Shown here in pieces: positions 1 to 13,209 of a DNA stretch of 25,390 nucleotides. Within the stretch, counting starts at the first letter, position 1, and every line of letters starts with the position of its first letter. The stretch is taken from the NCBI GenBank assembly GCA_009602725.1, contig WELB01000134.1, positions 185,305 through 210,694 on the forward strand. The letters run 5' to 3'. This stretch comes from Spirogloea muscicola (Eukaryota; Streptophyta; Zygnematophyceae; Spirogloeales; Spirogloeaceae). The position numbers were made by a program, and so were the translations under genes. Under the pieces are notes generated by a model. The model was not told the origin of the DNA and ran no database searches. It saw only the letters and a list, made by a program, of their open reading frames with translations.

Positions 1-127
<127 letters not shown>

Positions 128-150
128 CTTTTCTGCATTTTTTGCGACAG

Positions 151-2166
151 GCTAACGCGAATTCACCACCCCCGATGCTATCATCCAATTTATGCCGTCG
201 ACCCTGCACCTATTTGCATCGACCAGGAGGCGGAGGAGAACGAGGAGGAACCCAAGCCCATCGTGCACATCGACCAGCACTCGGAGCCGGACGCGACGGT
301 CGTGGAGCTGCAGTTTGGCGACCGCCTCGGCGCCCTTCTGGACACCGTAAGCTCCCTGGCTTGTGGCTCCGCCGCCGCTGTTGCTCGCAGTTCCTGCCTG
401 CTAGCCCCTCCCCCTACCCTTGCGAGCTGCGCTCTGAAGCCTGCAGGACAGAGGAAGGGGAGGGGAGGGCGGAGGGAGGAGGGAGGGAGGGGTTCAAGCG
501 TGGAGGCGGCACTTAGGCAAGGGGGGGCCAGAGCAGGATGAGCTGCGGGGACAGAGCCATGGAGGGCGCTGCTCAGGGTTTGGGGTTTAAGGCCATCCCT
601 GCTCGTGAGCTCACGACGCTCACCACCATTGCCATGGCCGGCTGCAGATGAAGGCGCTCAAGGACCTCGGCCTCACGGTGGTGCGGGGCAACGTCCAGAC
701 GGCGGACGCACGCGGCATGAACCGCTTTGTCATCACTCGCGCGTGCGCTCAACACGCATCCCTCCAGGCCCCACTCTGGGCCCGAGCATCGCCCCATGCC
801 ACAGCGACGTAGCTCACAACGTCCACTTTGTGGACGAGCGCGGCGCCGCGACGCTGATGGCCGCTGCCCCCCTGGCACGCCCGATCTCCGGTCGTGCGCA
901 GCGACAACGGGAAGAAGGTGGAGGACTGCGACATGCTGGAGGCGATGCGCAGCACGATCATCCTCAACCTCATGCAGTACCACCCGGTGCGCCTGGAGCA
1001 ACGTGGTTGCGTATGCCAAGCGCGACGCAGCTTGGCCAAGCGGCGGGGGCGGAACGCCCACCTCCCTCCTCTTGGCTCTCCTCTCTCAACAGTCCTCTCC
1101 CTCCTCGCCTGCGTTGCATGCAGGAGTCAAGCGTGCAGCTGGCCATGGGCGACGCTTTCGGCGCATTCCCTGTCGCAAAGAAGGTGCATTGCCATGCCGT
1201 CCTGCGCCGTCAATGGTCGCCGTCGCAACCTCGTCCGAGTGCGGCCAGCGGCGCTCGGCTTGATCGCGGCAGCTCACCGCGGCGCGCTCGGTGGGCCGCA
1301 GGTTGACGTCGACGTCGCCACCCACATCTCCGTCACGCCGATTACTGGCGAGCCACGCAGGTTGGCTGACGGCAGCACCGCGGCCACTGCGACGGTGCCA
1401 CGCAGCACGCCGCTGCCATCTTGCTGGAAAATTTGCGGCGTGAAAGCTGACCGGCACAAATGCATTGCCGCCGCCCCGCCAGCTTACTGCGCGTGGAGAC
1501 CGCCGACCGCCCGGGCCTCATCTTCGACATTGTCAAGATGCTCGGCGACCTCAGCATCAACGTTGAGTCTGCGGAGATCGACACTGAGGTGTACTACCGC
1601 CCTGCTGCTGCCAGGCCGGCTCCAAGTCGGTGGCATTCTTGTATGCTTTGGCCCTCCAAGTATACCGCCATGGCATGTTGTAGTATTAGTAATTTCGTCT
1701 TTATGACTCTATCGTGTGATATATATGTGTACCTTTTCAGGGCCTGATTGCTAAGGACGAGTTTTACTTGACATACCACAACGAGGCACTGAACAAAAAC
1801 ATTACTGAGGTGATAACACTGAGAAGTCCTCAATGTACAGCGCTTTTCCACTTGAGACATCAGTGAGATGGCTGCATGTTATATTCACTTGTGCTGCTTG
1901 TTGAAAGTTGTGCAGAGCGTGCAACTTTTGAGCTTCCATTCCCTCATTAAGATGGCAATTGCGTTGAGGCTATAGCGTGGAGGAGAATGTAGGCGTATTC
2001 AGTAATGCAAATAGCAAAAAGTGAAAGCAGTCGATAATAGCGACTTGACCTGAGATCTGAGCTTTTGGCTTGGCACGTTTGCTTGGCACATGTTGAGCAG
2101 GTCGTCCAGAATGTGCTACAATACTACCTGACTCGGCCGGAAGTTGATGCCGAGGAGAGCTACTAG
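151..2166 (+). CDS. ACR11: ACR11-like chloroplast tandem ACT-domain protein (5' partial)
   Basis: Eight exons join in phase: 151-346, 648-742, 902-986, 1124-1183, 1302-1360, 1483-1588, 1741-1809 and 2101-2166 (TAG stop), about 245 visible codons. All introns are GT-AG. The first ACT domain begins with [20 protein letters not shown] (exon 1) and runs through [11 protein letters not shown] and [17 protein letters not shown] linker carrying [13 protein letters not shown] follows. The second domain carries [12 protein letters not shown] and [20 protein letters not shown], and the protein ends [10 protein letters not shown]. Order and motifs match plant ACR11/ACR12-type proteins. In Arabidopsis, ACR11 is a plastid protein reported to associate with glutamine synthetase GLN2 and influence nitrogen metabolism; ACT domains generally bind amino acids. 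No catalytic domain is visible, so a regulatory role is inferred. The start codon and transit peptide are missing and must lie left of the window. The gene is convergent with PAT, 612 bp away. Confidence 0.9.
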
Positions 2167-2778
2167 CGGTCATACATTTTCAGACTGTCTTAAGGGTTGC
2201 TGCTTTTATCCAAAAGCAACTGTCACACTGTGTGTGGAGCTCACATAGCCAATGGCAATAAAATTGATCCATGAAGCTCCAAGCTAGCCCCATACATCAC
2301 TACAAACAAGGCCCTTACTGTCTCAGAACCACAAAGAATGACCAGTTGTTGGTCTCGACCCTCGAGCTTGCGTATCTTACTTGGGGTCCTGTTTCTGGAG
2401 ACATCAGCTTGTAGATCCCAGCCTCTGCTTTGTACGGTCCTGCGATTGCTCCCACCTCCAAGGCATTTGGGTGGTGGTAAGCGGCTGCTGGCTGCATACT
2501 ACGGCACCAGCATCGCTGGGAGCCATCTCAGGAAAGTTGAATCTATGTCTATCACCGTGTGTATGCATACACTCCACCATCTCAGTCTGTCATGTTCACA
2601 CTTGCCTCCAATCCTTGGTGGAGGTTCCTTGCACGACCTTCAACCTGGAATGCACATAACCTCTACCTTCCCCTCATTTCCGCTCAGCTGGGAAGTGCCA
2701 CAGTGCTCTGTAGCCCCTCAGTGCACCAAGGCCTGGCCGACATCTGATGCTGGTACTCAGCGGCATACACCCGAGGGC
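2167..2778. other. Convergent intergenic/3' UTR region
   Basis: This stretch separates the stop codon of the ACR11-like gene (plus) from the stop codon of PAT (minus), so it should hold both 3' UTRs. The open frames that cross it have no recognisable domain and no splice-compatible continuation into either gene. I found no clear TGTAA-type 3'-end signal for either gene here. Confidence 0.5.
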
Positions 2779-5853
<3,075 letters not shown>

Positions 5854-6142
5854 CTGGCAGGTTTGGGGCGTCAGCGCTTACGAGCATTCCCCTAAGGCCC
5901 CCCTGGAATTTCCCGGCTGCCCTGTGTTTTGACCAATCACAGCCATCGCCTCTGCTGCTGGAAGAGTCTTCCGGCAGCGCCCCAACCTGACGTGCAGGGA
6001 ACGCCAGTGCCCCAGCACGCAGGTCAACAGTGAGGACGCCGGTCAACGTTGCCGTAAGTAGAAGAAGAGAAAGAGCTCGCCCATAGTAGTCCCCAAGTTG
6101 AGCTTTTGGTGTGTCCCGAGTTGAGCAGCTGACTTTAACGCC
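5854..6142. other. Upstream region of PAT, possible first exon
   Basis: This lies 5' of the PAT catalytic exons. A minus-strand open frame at 5816-6046 ends in a proline-rich stretch but is out of frame with the PAT exon, so I do not adopt it as the transit peptide. The spliced leader should begin in this region or further right. From 6143 onward the sequence resembles the terminal reading frame of the repeat family. Confidence 0.35.
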
Positions 6143-6610
6143 GTTGGCTCGCTAGCTCAGGTCTATCGCATGCGCCTCTCCATCTCCCTCCAGCGGCCCA
6201 TGGCCCACGTAGATGGCTAAAATGGCCTGTCTACTTCGGAAGGAAGGTGCCTTGACTGTTTACGTACTTGGAGCTCCAAGTGCAGATCAAGGTGTGGCCT
6301 GCACCAATTCGACAGGTCGCAGCAGAGTCTCCAAACTCTGCGCACGGATTTCCATCACACCTCCCTGGCTTTAGAGCAGCGCTTTCGCCAGCAGCCTCTG
6401 GCTTGTGTCAGGGGTATTGCTTTCCGGCTGCTAGTCAAGCGGATTTGCAGCTCCTCACTCGTGGTTACCAAGTGATCCATCCTACCCAAGCTCTGAGACA
6501 GCGCCTTGGGCCCCTTCGGACCTTGTCAATTCTCTTCGGGCTGGCTGTTCACAGCCCTTGCCCCTTTTGGGAGAGCCACTTCTCTTTTGCTGTCCTCCTG
6601 CTTTGTTTGC
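6143..6610 (+). mobile_element. Degenerate 3' end of the repeat-family element, plus orientation
   Basis: Translation from 6143 gives LAQVYRMRLSISLQRPMAH, closely matching the terminal ORF at 15654-16433. After about 170 bp of unrelated or diverged DNA, 6385-6475 resumes with the equivalent of AAASG...DLxLLTRGY, where the family's usual TGA stop is absent. The tail at 6500-6605 carries the short repeat with the GGGCTG (6538-6543) / CAGCCC (6552-6557) stem and a following GGGAGAGCCACTTCT-type end. The copy is 5'-truncated, frame-broken and clearly non-functional. Confidence 0.65.
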
Positions 6611-6764
6611 TTCCCAAGTCCTGGTAACGGGGCAATAAGCTGTCTAAGGGGTTCTCTAGTACCCACGAGTGAGCACATACATATGCGACAAGCTAAGCTG
6701 AGGAGCCAGAGCACCAACACGCAAGCCAGTAGCCTGGAAGGAGAATCAACTCTTCCGGCTTGAG

Positions 6765-7157
6765 GCAATGGCTGTGAGATGCCAGCCGAAAGGACTGTAC
6801 AAGGTCTGAGAGGGCCGAAAGGTGCAAGGCCATGGGAATGAAAGAAGAATTGATGTTCTGCCAATGGGGGCAAGGGCTGTGAGAAGCCAGCCAAAAAGGA
6901 ATTGACAAGGGTCGACGGGGCCAAAATACGAAGGGGCCAGAAGCGCTATCTCAAAACTGGGGTAGGAGGAACCACTCATAAGACCGATTGAGGAGCCTCA
7001 AATCCGACAGACTAGCTGACGATAAGCAATCCCCCCGGCGAAAGCCAGAGGCAGCAGCGAGAGCACGGCCAGCACGCAGGTGCAAAGCGTGGGCCATGAA
7101 CCGCTGAAGGGATATGAAAGGGTCAGATGGCGCAAAAGGCAGGATACTAGACTCCAA
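6765..7157 (-). mobile_element. Degenerate 3' end of the repeat-family element, minus orientation
   Basis: On the minus strand 7157 down to 6951 encodes ISLQRFMAHALHLRAGRAL followed by AAASGFRRGD and SLSDLRLLNRSYEW, homologous to the C-terminal part of the frame at 15654-16433. Downstream on that strand are two short hairpin repeats in series, about 6830-6950 and 6765-6830, each with a GGCTGGC...ACAGCC core. It lies tail-to-tail with the plus-strand copy at 6143-6610. It has no N-terminal portion and is a fragment. Confidence 0.65.
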
Positions 7158-7184
7158 GAAGTCAGCAAGTGATTAACGCTAAAC

Positions 7185-7262
7185 TCAACAATCTCTAGTC
7201 AGCAAGTGCAAGTCAGAATAACTAGAGGGCGAAAAAACGTCGCCCTGAGGTGTGTACACAAG
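7185..7262 (-). mobile_element. Third, very short tail fragment of the element
   Basis: Minus-strand translation ends QGDVFSPSSYSDLHLLTRDC then a stop, which aligns with QGTHFQDPSLSDLRLLSRGY at the end of the long copy. Only about 20 codons are alignable. A weaker plus-strand resemblance (SYSNVLLLTGGY, around 7345-7390) lies close by in opposite orientation. Confidence 0.4.
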
Positions 7263-7615
7263 ACAGCTGTCACGCACGTGAGGCTCTCGGTCTTGGCAGC
7301 TTCTTGCTGGCTGCTCGAGCTCCCCAGGCTCTATAGTGCCTCTTTCCCAGCTCCGAGTTACTCGAACGTGCTGCTGCTCACTGGTGGGTATGTCGTGCCA
7401 TACAGTGTCGATTACTAGGGAATGTCTATAGGGCAGATTTGTGAAGAATACAGGTGACACGTCAGACTCCACGTGGTTGGCAACGTCCGCATTATGAAAG
7501 AAAACGAGAAAGCGAGAAATTATAGAACTGCATCAACATTGCACTGGATAATAGTATAGAAGTAATCAACAGATGACGTGGTGTCTTTACCAGAACTTGA
7601 AATGAAGGAAGCTCT

Positions 7616-8221
7616 TTATTCTCCCCCCCCCAACTGCGAGTCCTGGCATAGGAGAAGGAGTTGGGTATAATCCCAGACAAGTTCTGCAAACCAGTCATCT
7701 GTAGGTATGCCGGTGAGCGGTGGTGTCATATTATGTATTTGGGATCCTGGTCCTTGCGATCGATGTTGTACCTTTGGTATAGACTTTCGAGCTGGGTTGT
7801 CATCATTGACTGCGTCTAGACCTCGACAGGATAACGGAGCAAGGGTCGCCTGTCTACAATGCGACAGCACCGGAGCAGGTTTGACAACGGTGAGTAGCAT
7901 ACCCGAGCCAAGCTTTGGCTTCATCAACTTCAGTTGATCAGCCATCGATATGGTAGATTCCGAGCTCGTCTCTGGTGAAATTGGTGCACAAAGTTGCACC
8001 ACTTCATACTTCTGCACCAGAGGTTTGTCAAAACGCATTGTGCATTTACCTGTCTCTGTGGTTTGAGTCAATGGAATTAGAGTTTCAGCTTGCCTTGGTT
8101 TACCTTGTGCTTGGGGAACACCTGTGACAAAGGCACTTATTGTAAAGAATGCTGTGGATCGCCAAGCCCGGGCTGCCGGCGGCGCAAGGAAAAGCGGGGA
8201 GGCATTGGAATGGGGCTGCAA
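7616..8221 (-). CDS. Hypothetical 201-residue open frame, possibly mobile-element derived
   Basis: An uninterrupted minus-strand frame of 201 codons opens with MQPHSNASPLFLAPPAARAW and ends QLGGGE. I recognise no domain, signal peptide or membrane segment. Its support is length alone plus a TATA-like CTATATAG about 95 bp upstream of the ATG (8315-8322) in a region otherwise full of repeats. It sits between element fragments and repeats, so a gag-like or chance frame is as likely as a host gene. Confidence 0.25.
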   Translation of the reverse strand: MQPHSNASPLFLAPPAARAWRSTAFFTISAFVTGVPQAQGKPRQAETLIPLTQTTETGKCTMRFDKPLVQKYEVVQLCAPISPETSSESTISMADQLKLMKPKLGSGMLLTVVKPAPVLSHCRQATLAPLSCRGLDAVNDDNPARKSIPKVQHRSQGPGSQIHNMTPPLTGIPTDDWFAELVWDYTQLLLLCQDSQLGGGE

Positions 8222-8314
8222 CGGTTAAAATCAGCAACGGTTACTGCAGGGGCAAGGGTCCAGGGGTCCGAGGTTGGGTGAAGAACTCACCCCCTCTCCC
8301 GTCTTGGGTGCCCC

Positions 8315-8322
8315 CTATATAG
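8315..8322 (-). promoter_or_regulatory. TATA-like element
   Basis: A palindromic CTATATAG sits in GC-rich surroundings, about 95 bp upstream of the ATG of the minus-strand frame at 7616-8221. Spacing fits a core promoter for that strand, but the word can occur by chance. Confidence 0.3.
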
Positions 8323-8678
8323 CCCGACAGACTGCAAGCCCGGCCACAAGGGCCCGGGTGGGAAACTGGCACCCAGTCTAGCGTCGACGACCCGTCCACG
8401 ACCTGTCGACGACTATCAACGGGCTATCACCGACAATCCACCCATCCACCACCGCCATACTGACGCTCCTCCGTCACTAGCAGCTGACGGTAACTACCCC
8501 CAGGCTATCGTTCCCGTCAACACTAACGGCTAACAACGCCGTCAGGGCAGTCTACAGCGCTGCCGCCTCCCGTCGCCGTTCCAGCGCCAGCACCATGCTG
8601 TCTCGCGCGTCACGACTCCGGGTTGCGCCGCTCTCAGCTCTAGGTTGAAATCACGCTGCCCAGCCTGGTGAATGGTCC

Positions 8679-8770
8679 GTCTCCAGGCATCTGTCAAGCC
8701 TTTCCTGCGGCACTGACAGTCAACTTATGTATCAGCCGGATGAGGTGTCTAGTCTCCAGGCATCTGTCAA
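8679..8770. repeat. Direct repeat pair of 19 bp, 73-bp period
   Basis: The identical word GTCTCCAGGCATCTGTCAA occurs at 8679-8697 and 8752-8770, and similarity continues weakly beyond it (CTGCGGCACTGACA versus CTGCTGCATTGACA). It looks like a local tandem duplication of about 73 bp that has since diverged. Confidence 0.7.
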
Positions 8771-8827
8771 TACATTACTGCTGCATTGACATTCCAGCCA
8801 TTGTAAAATCGTTACACTTCTGCTGGT

Positions 8828-8895
8828 ATGTCAGCATGTTGGCTGGCTTTTCGCAGCCCTTGCCCCCATTGGGAGTGCCACTTCTTTCTTTCTGT
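8828..8895 (+). repeat. Hairpin repeat copy (subfamily B)
   Basis: A GGCTG (8841-8845) / CAGCC (8854-8858) stem is followed by CTTGCCCCCATTGGGAGTGCCACTT-type sequence, spread over 8859-8885. This is the same layout as the tails at 6500-6605 and 20265-20405. Confidence 0.6.
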
Positions 8896-9009
8896 TGGTA
8901 AGCTGCTATCCATGGAGTAAAGGCAATAGAACCTTTCTCGTGCAAGACTTCTGTCTGCCAGGCCTGTATGTTGTCGTGATTGGTAGAGTAGAGGAGTCCT
9001 TCCTCGGCT

Positions 9010-9095
9010 TCTCATTCTTCGGCTTTGGACATTGTCCATTCTTTTTGGGCTGGCTTTGCCAGCCCCTCTTTCTTTATGGGCGAGCCTTCTTCTGT
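9010..9095 (+). repeat. Hairpin repeat copy (subfamily A), perfect stem
   Basis: The core is GGGCTGG (9047-9053), loop CTTTG, CCAGCCC (9059-9065), a perfect 7-bp stem. It is preceded by TTGTCCATTCTTTTT and followed by a GGGCGAGC box at 9078-9085. The same order is found at 16384-16455 and, on the other strand, at 14880-15500. Confidence 0.7.
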
Positions 9096-9201
9096 ACCAA
9101 GCTTGTCCTGCATAATAGTCAATACCAAAGCCTAACGGTTCTAAAGCTTTTTTACGAATCCTGGTTTACATTAAACAGATAGGTGACGTGCCTCAAGTGT
9201 C

Positions 9202-9207
9202 CACGTG
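9202..9207. promoter_or_regulatory. G-box-like CACGTG upstream of AAE14
   Basis: CACGTG at 9202-9207, with a TGACGTG word at 9184-9190, lies about 275 bp upstream of the AAE14 start. In green plants CACGTG binds bZIP/bHLH factors, often in light-regulated genes. A six-base palindrome alone is weak evidence. Confidence 0.25.
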
Positions 9208-9327
9208 TGCAGCCACCTCACATGCCTTGTCTGATCGACAGTAATAAGCCACCGACGGGATATCTCATGACAGGTACTAAGCTTCCCTCTGCGTCGTCTC
9301 GTGTCTGGCTGTATGCTCTTTTCGGCA

Positions 9328-9410
9328 CCTTCTATGGCACTTTGGATTCTGTTCATTCTTTTCGGGCTGGGCTTTGCCTGCCCCTCGTCTCTCCGGGCAA
9401 GCAATTTCTG
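9328..9410 (+). repeat. Hairpin repeat copy just upstream of AAE14
   Basis: TTCTGTTCATTCTTTTCGGG leads into GGGCTGGGC...GCCTGCCCC (9364-9384) and a diverged GGGCAAGC box. The copy ends about 70 bp before the first in-frame ATG of AAE14, so it probably lies in that gene's core promoter or 5' UTR. Confidence 0.6.
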
Positions 9411-9480
9411 TATCGAGTAGCTAGCTGCAGCGAGCTTGCGCAGCGCGAGGCGGGACCGTCGTTTGTGGCGAGCTCGACGG

Positions 9481-12400
9481 ATGCAGCTACTGACTGAGCC
9501 GTCCTTGGCTCAGTCCCCTACTGGTCCGCCCAAGGCGGCCATGGCGGGCGCCCACATCGGCCACGCGCTGGCAGGCCTGGCACAGGGCTCGCAGAGGGCG
9601 GAGGTCGTGACTGTGTGCGGCAGTCGTAGGCGGACCGGCCACGACGTCGTCGAGCAGGTCACAGCGCTGGCAGCAGGGCTCGCCGAGCTTGGCCTGGCGC
9701 CAGGCGAGCGCGTCGCCATCGTGGCCCTCAACAGGTGCACCTTGCATACTTTGCCAAGCCCAGCACCTGAAACCCATTCCATTCGTCAATTCAGCATTTA
9801 CGTGAGGGGCCGATGTAGAGAAGCTGGCAACAGATCCGTCGACAGTGGGCAACGTGATCGAGATCGTCTTACCTGCTTGGCATGCGGGCGGTCTTCGCAG
9901 CGACTGGTACCTGGACTGGCTGCTGGCGGTGCCCTGCGCCGGCGCTGTCCTTGCTCCCCTCAACTACCGCTGGGTGCGCCCTCCTCCGCCTGGCACGTGA
10001 TCTCCCTGGCCCCACTTTCACATTGATGAACACAATTTTAATCTGCAGCACCACTCTTGGGACAATCAGATGACTTGCTAAGACGTAGGACCAAGAGTCT
10101 GAATGCTCCAGTCAACCCTGAATTTCTAAACCTCCAGGCAGAGTTGGTAGGTTTGAACAGCCCAGGTTGTGGGCTGTGAGCCTTTGGTAGTAGGTGTGAT
10201 GCAGAAGTTTGGTCATATAACTGTGTTCCGGCTTATACTTATCTCCTGCAGAGCCTGGAGGAGGCTGCAGCAGCCGTGAGGCAGGTTGGTGCTGCCGTGC
10301 TCGCCGTTGACGGCCACCACTTGCACTGGTGGCCCAAGCTGTTGACCGCGTGCCCCTCATTGCGGCTGGCTGTGCTCCTCGACGATGGTGCAGTGTCGCC
10401 CAACCTGTCCTCATGTGAGCCCCTCTGCTGTCACAAGTGAAAGCACTATGCCCCACGAGACTTCGCTGTGGGCTCATATTTGCAGGTGCAAGAGGCAGCG
10501 CAGATGTGAGCTGCCGTTCTCACTCTTGACTTTCCTTAGGTGTGGCCATGGAGGACGTGCGCAAGGCCGGGGCTGGGAGCAAGCTAGTCTTGCGAATTGC
10601 CCCAAACGGCACAGCGCTTATCTGCTTCACCTCAGGTGCAGCTGCCGGGCTGTCCATCCTACAGCTACCACAATGATTGTTGGCCAGTGGCACATGGCAG
10701 CATATGTGATTGTTAACGTCTTGCTGCACGTATCGTGGGCATATTTTTGGTGCAGGGACAACGGGCGCTCCAAAGGGTGCAGCACTCAGCCACACTGCGC
10801 TTGTGGTCCAGTCCATGGCCAAACTGGTAGCCATTGGGTACACCTCCAAGGATGTAAGGGGCTGATTCCTTGGTAGCACCCACAGTGCTACCACAAGCTT
10901 TCAGCAGTGCTACCAAGCGCTTGCAGAAGCTAGCTCCCAAGCATGTCGTGCCAATGCTGTTCTCTGGACGCAGCTCCTTAAGGACAGCATTCAGGACGTA
11001 TGAGCAGGGCTGAAGGGATGTTTGTTTAAGATGTTTCCTAGGTTCTGAGATTTAACAGTTAGAAGCAATAATTCTGGTTGGGGTCTAAGGCTCAGGAGAC
11101 ATGGTCAATACTGCTCAAGTACTCGCAATAGCTATGTGATGTGCCAAATGGAAGTTAGCAAGCTTTGAGCCATGCAAGTCTGAGTGCAGGCGGTGGCGCA
11201 CGCAGATGTACCTGCACATCACGCCACTGTGCCACATCGGTGGCATCTCTTCTGCGTTGGCGATGGTCATGGCCAGGGGGCGCCACATCTTCCTGCCCCG
11301 CTTTGACCCAGCGCAAGCAACACAGGCTGTTTTTGAGCACCACGTCACAGCACTCATTGCTGTTCCAACGATGCTCACAGACTTGGCGTCAGCGTAAGTG
11401 GTCAGGTTGCTGGGCATTGTCTTCATTCTACTAGTCGATAGTTGCTGGTGGTGCGCTGGCTAATAACATGATCAGAAGCCGCAAAAGTGATTCAGGGCAG
11501 CTGTGCTTCAGTGACCAACAGCCTGTATATGTTGCACTACTACCAAAACTCGATTGGGTGCTGAGAGCATTACCGCCTGTACGTCTAAGCTTATGCTTGA
11601 CATGGATAATCTTGACACTTAGTAATAACTTGTGCGAATGCCAGCGGTCATCGGAGCTTGGAGAGCGTGGTTAAGGTCCTGGTGGGTGCTGGAGGCTTGA
11701 CGAAGAAACAGAAGAAAGAGGCTTTTGCCCTCTTCCCGGCTGCGCAGATACTGTGCGCCTATGGTCAGTAGCAAGCATGCTTTGTGTTGTCCTGGTGCAA
11801 TAACATATTCTGCTAGACGTTTGACAGGACTACTTCAACATTTTCTTTGATTCTACCTCAAATACTGGTACTGGCACTAGATTCAACTCTAACTAGGAGT
11901 ATGAAGCAGTGTCGCGGCCCACAGTTGGGGTACAACAAGAAAGCTCAAGGTGCCTGCTGCATCTTCAGGGATGACGGAAGCGTGCTCGTCCATCACGTTT
12001 CAGGAGGTCCGTGCTGCTCCGCAAGGGGGTTCCAGCTGGCCTCAACGGTGGGAGCAGGCAACAAGAGCAGAATGTAGCCCATGTGTCGGCGGCCACTGTG
12101 TTGGCATACCTGCACCACATGTTGAGATCTGCATCCATGACGATGACCAAGAAGCGGCACACAGCCCTGGCAAAGTCGGAGAGGTCTTGGTCAGGGGCCC
12201 GCTGCTCATGACGGAGTACTGGGGCCGGCCAGATGACTCGCGAGCCGCTTTCCTGGATGGAGGCTGGCTTCAGACGGGGGACATCGGGGCCCTAGACGGC
12301 TCCGGCCAGCTGTGGCTGCTGGGTCGTCGCAAGGACGTCATAAAGACCGGCGGCGAGAACGTCTACGCCTCCGAGGTGATTGCCATGGAGACTCAACCAA

Positions 12401-13179
12401 GTCAAAAGAGATGATGGAATCTGCTGATGTTGCAGCTGGTGGAGATGACGATCAGGTCCTAGTGCAATAGTGATTTGACTGCAATTTGGTGCTCGCAGGT
12501 GGAAGCTGCCCTCCTCAGGCACCCCGGCATTGTGGCCGCAGCCGTTGTTGGCTTGCCGGATCCGCGGCTGGGGGAGGTTGCCGCTGCCGTCATCGTTCAT
12601 GCTCCTGGATGGGAGTGGCGCGGTCCTTGCAAAGAGCGGAACGGATCAGCCGCCCAGGTTGGTGGGCTACACAAGACACATCGGTCTTGGACGAAGAGCG
12701 CCAAAGACGCTGGCCAGGAAGCTGGTGGCCTGCAGCCACTTCCAGGCAATGGCGAGAGGCAGCTGCTATCGTTGGCAGCCCTGCAAGAGCACTGCCGGGC
12801 TCTTGGCATGTCCAGGTCTGCCAAGCTACTTCTTTTATTCTCGTACCTTTGCTGCAATACCTATCTAATACTGTCCATCCAGTCTAGTTCCTTGGCCTAA
12901 TTTGTGATCCATAAGCTGTACAATTCGTTGGCATGCTAGTGGTGATAAGCAAGCAAAATGCAGACTTAATCTAGTGTTGCAGATTATTACCCGCCAACCT
13001 TGGCCTGAATATTTGCTGCTGTTGACCTTGGCGCCAGGTACAAGGTCCCTCGCGTGGTGGTCAGTCGTGCTCGCGGCCTGCCTGTCACGTCAACTGGCAA
13101 GGTCCAGAAAGACGAAGTGAGGCAGCTCATTCAGAGAGCTCTTGTTGGCCCGGAGGCACTCACAACCAGTCGATTGTGA
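9481..13179 (+). CDS. AAE14: 2-succinylbenzoate-CoA ligase (phylloquinone synthesis)
   Basis: Ten exons join in phase: 9481-9734, 9901-9973, 10252-10414, 10540-10635, 10756-10853, 11206-11393, 11645-11763, 11969-12375, 12499-12815 and 13038-13179 (TGA), about 618 residues from the first in-frame ATG or 598 from the second at 9541. It is an ANL-superfamily acyl-CoA ligase that activates o-succinylbenzoate with ATP and CoA. Landmarks in order: HIGHALAGLA, GERVAIVALNR, DWLLAVPCAGAVLAPLNYRW, ICFTSGTTGAPKGAALSHTA (P-loop, across an intron), YLHITPLCHIGGISSALAM, LCAYGMTEACSS, GWLQTGDIGALD, GRRKDVIKTGGENVY (hinge) and TSTGKVQKDEVRQ (catalytic Lys). The match to plant AAE14 and bacterial MenE is collinear. 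Compared with plants, exon 8 carries a diverged stretch after SITFQE, and exon 9 an apparent insert of about 40-50 residues before LQEHCRALGMS; both remain in frame, but either could hide an unspliced intron. The N-terminus is too short to judge targeting. Confidence 0.93.
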
Positions 13180-13181
13180 CG

Positions 13182-13209
13182 CGCGTGGAAACCCATCTTT
13201 CCACACGCG
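13182..13209 (+). other. Bulged hairpin directly after the AAE14 stop
   Basis: Three bases after the TGA, CGCGTGGAAA (13182-13191), a 6-base loop and TTTCC-ac-ACGCG (13198-13209) form two 5-bp stem segments separated by a 2-base bulge. It sits in the 3' UTR. Function is unknown and chance is possible. Confidence 0.4.

Noticed and set aside
573-1706. Long open frames on both strands (up to 270 codons) across the ACR11-like gene
   Set aside because: They run through introns and exons indiscriminately in GC-rich DNA. The phase-consistent exon chain with conserved ACT-domain residues explains the locus.
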